Translations under genes and position numbers: made by a program | Part shown: piece after piece, positions 1 to 8,013 of the stretch | Layout: each line of letters begins with the position of its first letter | How positions within the stretch are numbered: position 1 is the first letter of the stretch | The notes under the pieces: model-generated | What the model saw: the letters and a program-made list of their open reading frames with translations, nothing else | Told to the model about the DNA's origin: nothing | Databases searched by the model: none | NCBI GenBank assembly: GCA_002696025.1 | Contig: NZQU01000017.1 | Coordinates: 1 to 32,152 of the forward strand | Source of the DNA: Crocinitomicaceae bacterium | GTDB lineage: Bacteria > Bacteroidota > Bacteroidia > Flavobacteriales_D > Crocinitomicaceae | DNA length: 32,152 nucleotides | Direction: 5' to 3'

Positions 1-249
1 ATTCGATTTAAAGGAGATATGATCAGCTTTTCAACCGCTCTATGGGTTGATTTTGAACTAATTGATAAAAAAGAAGTTGATAAAAAAACCTTTGAAGCAA
101 TAGTAAAGAAAAGAAAAGACCTAGAATTAGATGGATTGATCAAATCAGTTATTGATAAAGTTAAAATTGAAGCAGTCTGGGAAATTATACCAAGCATGCA
201 AGATACTTTTATCAATCTGGTAAATAACAGTTCAAAAGAAGAAATTTGA
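1..249 (+). CDS. ABC transporter ATP-binding protein, C-terminal end only (5' truncated)
   Basis: The reading frame is open from base 1 and ends at TGA 247-249, so this is the tail of a gene that starts outside the window; the ATG at 19 is internal. The visible 80 or so residues contain none of the Walker or signature motifs. They match the accessory C-terminal region (DUF4162 type) found after the nucleotide-binding domain in NatA/YhaQ-like ATPases, ending in a segment of the kind IPSMQDTFINLV. The stop codon overlaps the ATG of the next gene by one base (TGATG), and that gene is an ABC-2 permease, so the two should form one exporter with coupled translation. The assignment depends largely on this context. 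Confidence 0.75.
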   Translation: MRFKGDMISFSTALWVDFELIDKKEVDKKTFEAIVKKRKDLELDGLIKSVIDKVKIEAVWEIIPSMQDTFINLVNNSSKEEI

Positions 250-1526
250 TGCGTAATATTTGGATAATTACATATAGAGAATTAAAAGATCGTGTTAGAA
301 CAAGGTTTTTTATTATGATGCTTTTATTAGGACCTATTTTAACAATTGGAGGTCTTTATATTCTTTTTGAAGCAGGAAATGAAGGAAAAAAAGAGGTAAA
401 TGTCTTGGTATCTGATCAAGGAGATATTTTCAATAAGTATCTTATTTCAAAAGCCCCAAATTCAGTAAAATACTCATTCAAAAACAGCTATATAAACTAT
501 GAGGCATTTCAAACAAAAAAAGAATACAAACAATATGATGTTCTAATTGATTTAAATCACAAAGTTCTTACTAATAAAACTGCTTTGGTTTTTTATCGTG
601 ATAAAATATCTACTGAAACAAAAATGTCTTTGACTTATGATATAGAAAGAAGACTTGAGGAAATTACAATTCAACAAGTAAAAAATGTTTCTTTATCTGA
701 TTTTAAAAGAATCAAACAACCTATTTCAATCGGTTTTCGAGACATTAAAGATCCCAAAAAAGAAAAAGACTTCTTGAGCGCTTGGGCTGGATTTGCTTTT
801 TCAATCATCATTTTTTTATTTATAACATTATATGGAATGTCTATACTTAGAAGTATTGCAAAAGACAAGAGTACAAGAATTGTAGAAATCATACTCTCAA
901 GTACCAAAGCAAGCAATTTAATGTATGGTAAAATTTTTGGCATCGGAGGTGCTGCTTTGATTCAATTTATTTGTTGGATTGTAATCATGACATTTGGACT
1001 TTACTTTTTAAGAGAGAACTGGTTCAATAGTATTTATGATCCCTCCGCTGTTCTGGCTGAGAACACTCAATTAAATGAAATAGTTGAGTTGGTTTATAAT
1101 CGAATTAACTATCAGGTTATGATTCCGTATTTTCTATTCTTTTTTGTACTTGGTTATATATTTTATGGCGCTATTTTTAGTGCGATAGGAGCTGGTTTGG
1201 GTTCACAAAATGACGGGCAGCAGTTTGTTCTTCCCATTCTTTTTATTCTACTTATTTCTATTGGAATTTCTTACTTATCCATATACAATCCTGATAGCTC
1301 ATTAAGTCAATTCTGTTTATACCTTCCATTTACATCACCATTTACGGCTATGGTGCAGCTATCTCAGGGAATTGCTTCATATAAAATCATTATTTCTATT
1401 GTAATCTTATTAGCATCCATCATCATTTTGATTCGTCTTTCAAGTAGGATCTATAAAAATGGAATCCTTCAGTTTGGACACAGACTCAAAATTAAACAAT
1501 TCATTAAATGGATAAGAAAAAGCTAA
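249..1526 (+). CDS. ABC-2 type transporter permease (NatB/YhaP-like)
   Basis: This is a 425-residue inner-membrane permease. One membrane segment lies near residues 20-38, followed by a roughly 130-residue extracytoplasmic domain, then a C-terminal block of about five membrane segments starting near residue 178. That is the layout of ABC-2 permeases of the NatB class. The ATG at 249 is preferred over an in-frame TTG at 246 because it overlaps the upstream ATPase stop by one base. The gene ends 19 bases inside the following ppx-like gene, so the three genes are probably cotranscribed. The substrate is unknown: NatAB exports sodium in Bacillus, but many relatives have no assigned substrate. Family assignment is firm, transport specificity is not. 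Confidence 0.85.
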   Translation: MRNIWIITYRELKDRVRTRFFIMMLLLGPILTIGGLYILFEAGNEGKKEVNVLVSDQGDIFNKYLISKAPNSVKYSFKNSYINYEAFQTKKEYKQYDVLIDLNHKVLTNKTALVFYRDKISTETKMSLTYDIERRLEEITIQQVKNVSLSDFKRIKQPISIGFRDIKDPKKEKDFLSAWAGFAFSIIIFLFITLYGMSILRSIAKDKSTRIVEIILSSTKASNLMYGKIFGIGGAALIQFICWIVIMTFGLYFLRENWFNSIYDPSAVLAENTQLNEIVELVYNRINYQVMIPYFLFFFVLGYIFYGAIFSAIGAGLGSQNDGQQFVLPILFILLISIGISYLSIYNPDSSLSQFCLYLPFTSPFTAMVQLSQGIASYKIIISIVILLASIIILIRLSSRIYKNGILQFGHRLKIKQFIKWIRKS

Positions 1527-2398
1527 TAAGAAAAGCTGTTATTGACTTAGGTACTAATACCTTCAACCTTCTTATTGCTGAATTTTTCGAAAAAAAATGG
1601 ACCGTTGTTTACAATCAAAAGATTGGGGTTTTACTTGGAATGGGTGGAATAAACTCTCAAACAATAGCAGAAGATGCAATGGCTAGAGGAATACAGGCCA
1701 TGGTTAAATTTAAAGAAATTTGTGATGATTACATCGTTCATCCAATAGCAATAGGAACCAGCGCATTAAGAGATGCTAAAAATAAAAATATATTTATTAA
1801 TGCTGTAACTAAAGAAACCGGTATTAAAATTGAGGTAATTAGTGGTGAAAAAGAGGCCGAATACATCTTTAAAGGCGTAAAAAAAACCTTTACACAAGAC
1901 AATGGTGTCATTATGGATATAGGAGGAGGAAGTACAGAGATTATTTATTTTAAAAACAAACAAATCATCAAAAAGAAAAGTTTTAATATTGGGGTATCGA
2001 GAATATACCAAATGTTTGACTTTAAAGACCCCATTTCAAAAAAGGAATCAGAGGAATTGAAAAAATGGTTTAATCAACAAACCGATGGCTTTTTAAACGA
2101 TATAAATTGCAATACCTTAATTGGCGCATCTGGAAGTTTTGAAACATTGTATGAATTGATTCATAACAAACACTTTCAAAGCAATACGTCTATTCTTCTA
2201 CCTATTGATGCCCTTTCAAATACACTGTATAAAACTTCTTTTTCTTCTTATAAAGAAAGAAATGAAAATGAGTGGATTGTTCCAATTCGAAAAAAAATGA
2301 TCCCTTTTGCAGCCATTAAAGTGGAATGGTTGATTGATGAATTAAATATTAAAGAAGTATATGTATCCCCCTACTCTATGAAAGAAGGATTTTTATAA
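1508..2398 (+). CDS. Ppx/GppA family exopolyphosphatase or pppGpp phosphatase
   Basis: A 296-residue protein of the actin-like ASKHA fold. Visible motifs are phosphate loop 1 (DLGTNTFNLLIAE, residues 13-25), GTSALRDA near residue 83, SGEKEAEYIF near 113, the second glycine-rich loop MDIGGGSTEI near 136-145, and the late IGASGSFE motif. The length of about 300 residues corresponds to the short form, made only of the two N-terminal ASKHA domains, without the C-terminal HD-like domain of E. coli Ppx. The enzyme hydrolyses polyphosphate or pppGpp; sequence alone cannot choose. It starts inside the end of the permease gene (19-base overlap) and ends 15 bases from the convergent ftsY stop. Confidence 0.9.
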   Translation: MDKKKLIRKAVIDLGTNTFNLLIAEFFEKKWTVVYNQKIGVLLGMGGINSQTIAEDAMARGIQAMVKFKEICDDYIVHPIAIGTSALRDAKNKNIFINAVTKETGIKIEVISGEKEAEYIFKGVKKTFTQDNGVIMDIGGGSTEIIYFKNKQIIKKKSFNIGVSRIYQMFDFKDPISKKESEELKKWFNQQTDGFLNDINCNTLIGASGSFETLYELIHNKHFQSNTSILLPIDALSNTLYKTSFSSYKERNENEWIVPIRKKMIPFAAIKVEWLIDELNIKEVYVSPYSMKEGFL

Positions 2399-2413
2399 CA
2401 AACTATGATGAAA

Positions 2414-3376
2414 CTATGATTCGCCAAATAGTGAATCTACAAATTGATTTTTATCAAAAATCTTTAAATCATTAATACCCTCTCCAACTCCAATATATTT
2501 AACTGGAATTTTCATTTGATCTGATATACCAATAACTACACCTCCCTTTGCTGTTCCATCTAATTTTGTAACTGCCAAAGCATTAATTTCTGTAGCTTGA
2601 GCAAATTGCTTTGCTTGTTCAAAAGCATTTTGACCTGTTGATCCATCTAAAACAAGTAATATTTCGTGAGGAGCATTAGGAATAATTTTACTCATAACAC
2701 GCTTTATTTTTGTCAATTCATTCATTAAATTAACTTTATTGTGAAGCCTACCTGCTGTATCAATTATAACTACATCTGCATTTTGCGATTTTGCTGACTC
2801 TAGAGTATCAAATGCTACGGATGCAGGGTCTGCCCCCATTCCCTGTTGAACAATAGGAACCCCTACTCTTTCTGACCAAATTATTAATTGATCAACTGCT
2901 GCTGCTCTAAATGTATCTGCAGCACCTAAAACCACCTTTTTATCTGCGAGCTTAAATCGATTTGCCAACTTTCCTATGGTTGTTGTTTTTCCAACACCAT
3001 TAACTCCAACAACCATTATAACATAAGGCTCTCCCTCATATTTAGAGAAATCTTCAATTGATTGATCTCCCTCATCAAGTAAAGATGAAATTTCTTCCTT
3101 AAGGATAAAGTTTAATTCTTCAGCCCCCATTATTTTATCTTTGGAAACCCTTAATTGAACTTTATCAATTATTTTAAGTGTTGTTTCAACGCCCACATCT
3201 GAACTAATTAGAATTTCTTCCAAGTTATCTAGAACCTCGTCATCAATTGAAGACTTACCAATAATAGCTCGAGTTATTTTAGAAAAAATACTCTTCTTTG
3301 TTTTCTCAAGACCTCTATTCAGATTTGCCTGGTCCTCCGATTTATTTTGTTTATTGAAAAATGAAAATATTCCCAT
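2414..3376 (-). CDS. ftsY: Signal recognition particle receptor FtsY
   Basis: A 320-residue SRP receptor GTPase that docks SRP-ribosome complexes at the inner membrane. The N domain is about residues 25-105 and the G domain about 115-320. Motifs: G1 GVNGVGKTTT at 124-133, DTFRAAAVDQL, G3 DTAGRLHNK, G4 TKLDGTAKGG, and the closing GEGINDLKIF. The acidic A domain is very short (about 25 residues), as is usual outside the enterobacteria. It lies downstream of bL28, bL33 and DUF4295 on the same strand, but a strong hairpin terminator at 3408-3436 separates it from them, so it needs readthrough or a local promoter. I saw no clear TAnnTTTG element in the 85-base gap. Confidence 0.97.
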   Translation of the reverse strand: MGIFSFFNKQNKSEDQANLNRGLEKTKKSIFSKITRAIIGKSSIDDEVLDNLEEILISSDVGVETTLKIIDKVQLRVSKDKIMGAEELNFILKEEISSLLDEGDQSIEDFSKYEGEPYVIMVVGVNGVGKTTTIGKLANRFKLADKKVVLGAADTFRAAAVDQLIIWSERVGVPIVQQGMGADPASVAFDTLESAKSQNADVVIIDTAGRLHNKVNLMNELTKIKRVMSKIIPNAPHEILLVLDGSTGQNAFEQAKQFAQATEINALAVTKLDGTAKGGVVIGISDQMKIPVKYIGVGEGINDLKIFDKNQFVDSLFGES

Positions 3377-3407
3377 TTTGAATTATTAAAATTAAATACA
3401 ATTTAAT

Positions 3408-3436
3408 ATAAAAAAAGCTTCCCTCGGGAAGCTTTA
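3408..3436 (-). terminator. Intrinsic terminator after the DUF4295 gene
   Basis: Perfect 10-bp inverted repeat AAAGCTTCCC (3414-3423) and GGGAAGCTTT (3426-3435). Read on the minus strand it is followed by a run of T from the A tract at 3410-3416. It sits 26 bases past the DUF4295 stop and before ftsY, so it would end or attenuate the ribosomal-protein transcript. The 2-base loop implies that the C-G pairs next to it open to form a 4-base loop. Confidence 0.8.
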
Positions 3437-3461
3437 ATGTTTTAATTTGTATAAGTATGAA

Positions 3462-3614
3462 CTACTTATTAAACCAATCTTTCACATTGTCATTGTGAAC
3501 AATTTCTTGTTTAAACGTGTAATTACCCGTTTTGTCAGACTTACTCATTTTAATGACTTTGGTATGTTTTTTACCTCCGCCTTTCTGAATCGATGCAACA
3601 ACCTTTTTTGCCAT
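3462..3614 (-). CDS. DUF4295 family small basic protein
   Basis: A 50-residue lysine-rich protein (begins MAKKVVASIQKGGGKKHTK, ends VKDWFNK) with ATG at 3614-3612 and TAG at 3464-3462. It matches the Bacteroidota-specific DUF4295 family in length, N-terminus and position between rpmG and ftsY. The bL33 stop lies 7 bases upstream. It is almost certainly associated with the ribosome given its composition and neighbours. My recollection is that a protein of this family has been described as a Bacteroidota ribosomal component, but I cannot verify that here. A spurious plus-strand ORF of 60 codons (3447-3629) covers it. Confidence 0.9.
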   Translation of the reverse strand: MAKKVVASIQKGGGKKHTKVIKMSKSDKTGNYTFKQEIVHNDNVKDWFNK

Positions 3615-3621
3615 GACTTAT

Positions 3622-3807
3622 TTATTTAATTTCTTTATGAATAGTGTTTCTTTTCAAAATCGGATTGAACTTTTTAAGCTCTAAACGATCGGGAGTATTT
3701 TTTCTGTTTTTTGTTGTAATATATCTTGAAGTACCAGGCATTCCAGAACTTTTATGCTCTGTACACTCCATTATAACCTGAACTCTATTACCTTTTGATT
3801 TTGCCAT
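3622..3807 (-). CDS. rpmG: 50S ribosomal protein bL33
   Basis: A 61-residue protein beginning MAKSKGNRVQVIMECTEH and containing the family segment SRYITTKNRKNTPDRLELKKF. It is a component of the large subunit near the E site. Only one cysteine is present, so this is the zinc-free (C-minus) type rather than the four-cysteine form. It lies 18 bases downstream of rpmB and 7 bases upstream of the DUF4295 gene, forming one ribosomal-protein operon driven by the promoter at 4094-4125. Confidence 0.96.
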   Translation of the reverse strand: MAKSKGNRVQVIMECTEHKSSGMPGTSRYITTKNRKNTPDRLELKKFNPILKRNTIHKEIK

Positions 3808-3825
3808 TTTATATTAAATGTAAAA

Positions 3826-4062
3826 TTACTTTATAAAACCTTTTTCTCTAGCCTCTTTAACACAGGCTTCAATTCCTTTTTTATTTATATTTCTTAATGC
3901 AGAAGTTGAAATTTTAAGAGTAATGTATTCTTTCTCTGAAGGAAGTAAAAACTTCTTTGTAATAAGATTAGGGTAAAACCTTCTTTTTGTTCTACGTTTC
4001 GAATGAGAAACATTGTTCCCAACCATTACTGATTTTCCGGTAAGTTGACAAACTCTTGACAT
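3826..4062 (-). CDS. rpmB: 50S ribosomal protein bL28
   Basis: A 78-residue protein beginning MSRVCQLTGKSVMVGNNVSH, with the family block SKRRTKRRFYPNL and a C-terminal helix ending AREKGFIK. It is a large-subunit protein and the first gene of the rpmB-rpmG-DUF4295 unit. The ATG is at 4062, about 25 bases downstream of the predicted transcription start. It has a single cysteine, so it is the zinc-free form. Confidence 0.96.
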   Translation of the reverse strand: MSRVCQLTGKSVMVGNNVSHSKRRTKRRFYPNLITKKFLLPSEKEYITLKISTSALRNINKKGIEACVKEAREKGFIK

Positions 4063-4093
4063 AACTTTAACTAAGTTTAAAAAAAATAGACTG

Positions 4094-4125
4094 CAAAGAT
4101 ATATTTAATGATTTTAACAACCAAA
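4094..4125 (-). promoter_or_regulatory. Bacteroidota-type promoter for rpmB
   Basis: On the minus strand TTTG (4125-4122), exactly 20 bases, then TATCTTTG (4101-4094), a full match to the -33 TTTG / -7 TAnnTTTG consensus of Bacteroidota. The predicted start lies near 4088, giving a leader of about 25 bases to the rpmB ATG at 4062. Confidence 0.75.
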
Positions 4126-4149
4126 ATATATAGTACATTTTTTTATTTC

Positions 4150-5397
4150 TTAATTTTTGTTTTCAGTTAAAATAAAATATCTGAGTAAATTTAATGAAGA
4201 CAGGGCTGTTCTTAACATATTTCGCTCTCTATTGTCGCCAAAATTAAACTTTCTAGTTATCACTTGATCTTTAGTTGCCAAACCTACCCAAACCAATCCA
4301 ACTGGTTTGGTATCTGTTGCACCACCAGGCCCAGCAATTCCTGTTGTTGAAATACAATAATCAACATCTAATATCTCTCTTCCATTTTTAGCCATTTCAA
4401 TAGCTACCTCTTCACTAACAGCTCCAAATTTTTGAATGCTATTTTTAGAAACTCTTAGTAAATCAGTCTTTAAACGATTGCTGTATGTTAATAATGAACC
4501 CATAAAATAATCGGAGGAACCAGCAGCAGAGGTTATTTTATTTGCAAGCATACCAGAAGTACAACTTTCAACAGTACCAAGTGTTTTTTTATTTTTCTTT
4601 AATAAATTCCCTGTAACTTCTGGAAGTGATAATTCTCCATAAGCAAAAAAAGCTTCAGGAAATCGTTCTTCAATTTCTTTAAAAAAACCATTAATTTGAT
4701 CTTTATCCTTAATTCCATTTTTTGAGGTTATTCTTAGCTTCACAATTCCTGGAGAAGGTAGATAAGCCAATCCAAAACCTTTGTTTCTAATATTGGTTTC
4801 CCATTTTACTAATTTTTCAGCTAAAAATGACTCTCCTATTCCTTGTGTCAATAATGTTTTATGGTATATCGATGATAAATTGAAACGATCTTTAATTCGA
4901 TGAACAATTTCATCCATAAAAATACCCTTCATTTCATATGGAACTCCAGGCAAACTAATGAATACTTGATCGTCTTTATCAAACCACATTCCAGGTGCTG
5001 TTCCATAATTATTGTTCAATACAATACATGAAGATGGGACATAAGCTTGGTGAGTATTAACATCTAACATCTGAGCTTCTCTAGCCTTAAAAAAACTAGT
5101 TACTTTTTCTAAAGTCAAATCATGTAAAACCAATTCTGAATCAAAAAATTCAGAAAGTACTTGCTTGGTAATATCATCTTTAGTTGGACCCAAACCACCC
5201 GTTAAAATAACACAACTTGCTTCTTTAGACACCCCATTTAAAGAATCTAAAATAGAGTCCTTAGTGTCTGATATTGTATTTACTCTTATTACTTCTGAAC
5301 CAATTAAAGACAATTGTTTTCCGAGCCAAGCAGCATTTGTATTAATAGTTTGACCTAACAAGAGCTCATCTCCAATAGATATAACCTCTACTTTCAT
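4150..5397 (-). CDS. cinA: CinA-like protein / nicotinamide-nucleotide amidase
   Basis: A 415-residue two-domain CinA. The N-terminal molybdopterin-binding-like domain (about 1-170) carries SIGDELLLGQTINTNAAWL and LTGGLGPTKDD, associated with ADP-ribose or nucleotide pyrophosphatase activity. The C-terminal amidase domain (about 255-410) carries TVESCTSGMLANKI and STTGIAGPGGATDTKPVGLV, which in the family deamidates NMN to nicotinate mononucleotide in NAD salvage. The ATG overlaps the rlmD stop by four bases (ATGA), so the two are translationally coupled. The name recalls competence induction, but nothing here shows a competence role. Confidence 0.93.
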   Translation of the reverse strand: MKVEVISIGDELLLGQTINTNAAWLGKQLSLIGSEVIRVNTISDTKDSILDSLNGVSKEASCVILTGGLGPTKDDITKQVLSEFFDSELVLHDLTLEKVTSFFKAREAQMLDVNTHQAYVPSSCIVLNNNYGTAPGMWFDKDDQVFISLPGVPYEMKGIFMDEIVHRIKDRFNLSSIYHKTLLTQGIGESFLAEKLVKWETNIRNKGFGLAYLPSPGIVKLRITSKNGIKDKDQINGFFKEIEERFPEAFFAYGELSLPEVTGNLLKKNKKTLGTVESCTSGMLANKITSAAGSSDYFMGSLLTYSNRLKTDLLRVSKNSIQKFGAVSEEVAIEMAKNGREILDVDYCISTTGIAGPGGATDTKPVGLVWVGLATKDQVITRKFNFGDNRERNMLRTALSSLNLLRYFILTENKN

Positions 5398-6830
5398 TTT
5401 TTTGATGATTTAAATTTTATAATTGATTCAATATGGCCGGTATGCGGAAACTGATCAACAAGCGTTATTTTTTCTATTAAATATCCATAATCCGATAATG
5501 CAGAAGCATCTCTGGCTTGAGTTGACGGATTACAAGAAATATAAACAATATTTTCTGCACCAAGCTCCATTACTTTAATTAATGTTTTAGGAGCAATTCC
5601 TGCTCTAGGTGGATCTAGAATTATAGTACCTATTTTCCCAACCAGTTCAGGTTTAAATTTTAAAAATTTACCTACATCAGAAGCGAAAAACTCAAGCTTA
5701 TTAAGCTTATTTTTAATTGCATTTCTATTGGCATCATCAATTGCTTCAGATACAATATCTACTCCAATTACATTTAAATTTTGATTTCTCGAAGAGAGTA
5801 ACTGTCCTATTGTTCCTGTTCCACAAAATAAGTCCAAAACATACTTTTGTTCATCAATTGATTCTTCTATTACGTAATCCAATGCTTTGTTGTAAAGTTT
5901 TTCAGCACACCTTGGATTTGTCTGAAAAAAGCTTTCCATACTAATTTCAAAATCAAGATTGTTTATTTTTTGTGTAATAACTGATCGTCCCCATAACAAT
6001 TTACTGGTACCATTTTCAATTTTTGATCGATCAGCATGGTCATCATTAACTGTATGCTGGATTCCAGCAATCTTATCACCAAACAAAGACAAAATAAAAT
6101 CCACAAAAGATTTCGAATTAAATTTACTTATACCATCAGAAGATGTAACTAGATTAATAAGGAACTCGGATTTATCAAAGGATTTTCGCACCACTAAATG
6201 ACGAAAAAAACCTTCTTTTTTTGGTGGATGCCATGCGGGTAAGTTGCTTGATTTAAGATGATCTTGAATCAAATGAACATTTGACTCCCATTCCTTATCA
6301 AATAAACCAGATGGTTTCTTTAAACTTTCAACTTTCCACCAAGTCCCACGTCTTTTAAAACCAAGAGCAAAAGAGTCATCAATATCCTCATCGGTTTCAA
6401 GGCAATGTTCAATAGATGAAAAACTATATTCCATCTTATTTCTATAAAAAAAAGAGTCCGGAGAAGGGATCCACTCATCAAAACTATCCTGTATGTTATT
6501 TGCACCAGAAATTCTAGTTAAAACATCAAGAGACGAAGTCTTTTTAACCTCTTTCTGAAGCTCTATAGGCACTCGAATATAGGGGCCTCCTGAAATTTCT
6601 TGAAAATCTGTCTCTATTTCATGATTGGATCTTTTAAGAACCTTTATAAGGTTTGCCTCAGCATGATTTTTTCTTTTTTTGGAAATTTTAGCACGGACAT
6701 TTTGACCCGGAAAAGCATTTTGAACAAAAACCACAAAATGACCATTATCAGTAGGTATTTTTGATATGCCCTTTCCACCAAAAGCATATTCAGAAATAAA
6801 CAAATCTATTATTTGACCTCTGTGAAACAA
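5394..6830 (-). CDS. rlmD: 23S rRNA (uracil-C5)-methyltransferase, RlmD/RumA-like, without Fe-S cysteines
   Basis: A 478-residue TrmA-family RNA m5U methyltransferase. An N-terminal TRAM domain (about 3-65) is followed by a variable region and a SAM-binding domain with VLDLFCGTGTIG (about 348-360), ILDPPRAGI, the catalytic-cysteine motif YISCNPSTQARD and the C-terminal base motif GHIESI. In RumA four cysteines bind a 4Fe-4S cluster; here the corresponding stretch reads DFQEISGGPYI (about 76-86) and the later site reads VESLKKP, so all are lost. The start is TTG at 6830: an in-frame TAA lies just upstream, no ATG exists before residue 131, and the TRAM domain begins at once. It overlaps cinA. 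The exact target uridine is inferred. Confidence 0.85.
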   Translation of the reverse strand: MFHRGQIIDLFISEYAFGGKGISKIPTDNGHFVVFVQNAFPGQNVRAKISKKRKNHAEANLIKVLKRSNHEIETDFQEISGGPYIRVPIELQKEVKKTSSLDVLTRISGANNIQDSFDEWIPSPDSFFYRNKMEYSFSSIEHCLETDEDIDDSFALGFKRRGTWWKVESLKKPSGLFDKEWESNVHLIQDHLKSSNLPAWHPPKKEGFFRHLVVRKSFDKSEFLINLVTSSDGISKFNSKSFVDFILSLFGDKIAGIQHTVNDDHADRSKIENGTSKLLWGRSVITQKINNLDFEISMESFFQTNPRCAEKLYNKALDYVIEESIDEQKYVLDLFCGTGTIGQLLSSRNQNLNVIGVDIVSEAIDDANRNAIKNKLNKLEFFASDVGKFLKFKPELVGKIGTIILDPPRAGIAPKTLIKVMELGAENIVYISCNPSTQARDASALSDYGYLIEKITLVDQFPHTGHIESIIKFKSSKK

Positions 6831-6840
6831 TTTTTTTTAA

Positions 6841-6872
6841 CAAAACTAAATTAAACTAGAGAAAATAACAGA
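6841..6872 (-). promoter_or_regulatory. Candidate promoter for rlmD-cinA
   Basis: Minus strand TCTG (6872-6869), 20 bases, then TAGTTTTG (6848-6841), matching TAnnTTTG fully and TTTG in three of four positions. Only 10 bases separate the element from the TTG start of rlmD, so the leader would be a few bases long. Confidence 0.55.
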
Positions 6873-6876
6873 AAAA

Positions 6877-7578
6877 TCAATTAAATATTTTATTAATCTT
6901 TGATATCAATTCTGAAAAGTCTTTAAAATTATTTTGATGGATGATTTGTGTCCCTTTATCAGGAACAAAATGCAAAACTTTGAAACCTGATTTCTCAGCA
7001 CCAATAATATCTGCAACATAATCATCTCCAATCATTACTGAATTATTAAGATCCGCATTTGCTTTTTTTAAAGCATGATTAAATATTTTAGGAGAAGGTT
7101 TTAATGAATTAATCTCTTCAGAACAAACTACAGTCTGAAAAAAATCAATTAAACCTGAGTTCTTTAACTTGATATACTGAACCTCTTCAAAACCATTTGT
7201 AATAATATGCATTTTGTAATTCAAGCTTTTGAGCTCTTTTAAAACATTAATCACATTGGGAAACAGAATTGTTTGATAAGGAGACAACTCTACATAACCA
7301 TCACTAAATTGATTAACAAGAATATCATCATCAATACCAAACTCCAGAAATGTATCTCTAAATCTATTGACTCTTAAATCAGATTTTTCAATTTGATTTT
7401 TCCTGTATTTATCCCAAAAAGATTCATTTATTCTAACATAACACTTGTAAAATGAATCAAATGAAATATTATAATTGATTTTGACATAATTTTTGAAAAG
7501 AATTTTTAGCGCACACTTTGAATTTTGGTTAAAATCCCAAAGAGTTCGATCTAAATCAAAAAAAAGATGATATTCCAT
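6877..7578 (-). CDS. yjjG: HAD-superfamily phosphatase, YjjG-like (pyrimidine 5'-nucleotidase family)
   Basis: A 233-residue HAD hydrolase. Motif I is FFDLDRTLWDF (nucleophile Asp8, acid Asp10), motif II IITNGF near residue 126, motif III lysine in LKPSPKIF, and motif IV MIGDDYVADIIGA. The DLDRTLWDF form and the helical C1 cap between residues 15 and 95 are typical of YjjG/YfnB nucleotidases, which in E. coli remove phosphate from pyrimidine and non-canonical nucleotides. It follows the membrane-protein gene with no spacing and lies two genes after upp, which is consistent with nucleotide salvage. Substrate is inferred from subfamily only. Confidence 0.85.
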   Translation of the reverse strand: MEYHLFFDLDRTLWDFNQNSKCALKILFKNYVKINYNISFDSFYKCYVRINESFWDKYRKNQIEKSDLRVNRFRDTFLEFGIDDDILVNQFSDGYVELSPYQTILFPNVINVLKELKSLNYKMHIITNGFEEVQYIKLKNSGLIDFFQTVVCSEEINSLKPSPKIFNHALKKANADLNNSVMIGDDYVADIIGAEKSGFKVLHFVPDKGTQIIHQNNFKDFSELISKINKIFN

Positions 7579-8010
7579 TTAAAAAATAAAATAAGCCAAG
7601 CTTGTTGTTATAAATGCATTAATATTCATTCCTAAAAAGATAAGAAAAAATGCCGCTTTTTTCTTACCATAAAACTTTGCAACGATAATACTTCCTAATG
7701 GAACAGAAAAGAAGAAAGGAGCCCAAAAACAAATTCCAATAATTCCAAATTTTAGCTTGATCCAAACTACAAACTTGTTTGTTTTGGTAAACACCTTTTT
7801 TGTTTTTAGTTTTTTGCCACGATATGACTTTAACTTAATCATTAAATACCTACTGAAATAAAAGAAAAAAAATGAACTTACTGTTCCACCAATTACGCAT
7901 ATTAAATAAGTTTCAATAAATGATAATTCTAGTGCGGGCCCTGTAAAAGGCGCAAACATAAACTTAAATGTTGCCAGAAGGCCAATAGAAAAAACAGCAA
8001 GCCAATTCAT
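7579..8010 (-). CDS. Small integral membrane protein, COG2426-like
   Basis: A 143-residue hydrophobic protein with about four membrane segments: near residues 5-23, 31-52, 87-108 and 118-142. A lysine-rich cytoplasmic loop lies between the second and third (RGKKLKTKKVFTKTNK). Overall it resembles the small-multidrug-export-like COG2426 family, but the match is by general pattern and no transport function should be assumed. It sits between upp (3 bases upstream) and yjjG (directly adjacent), so it is probably cotranscribed with both from the promoter at 8679-8707. Confidence 0.7.
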   Translation of the reverse strand: MNWLAVFSIGLLATFKFMFAPFTGPALELSFIETYLICVIGGTVSSFFFFYFSRYLMIKLKSYRGKKLKTKKVFTKTNKFVVWIKLKFGIIGICFWAPFFFSVPLGSIIVAKFYGKKKAAFFLIFLGMNINAFITTSLAYFIF

Positions 8011-8013
8011 GAT

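Noticed and set aside
3447..3629. Plus-strand 60-codon ORF
   Set aside because: It lies opposite the DUF4295 gene and the rpmG boundary and has no family resemblance.
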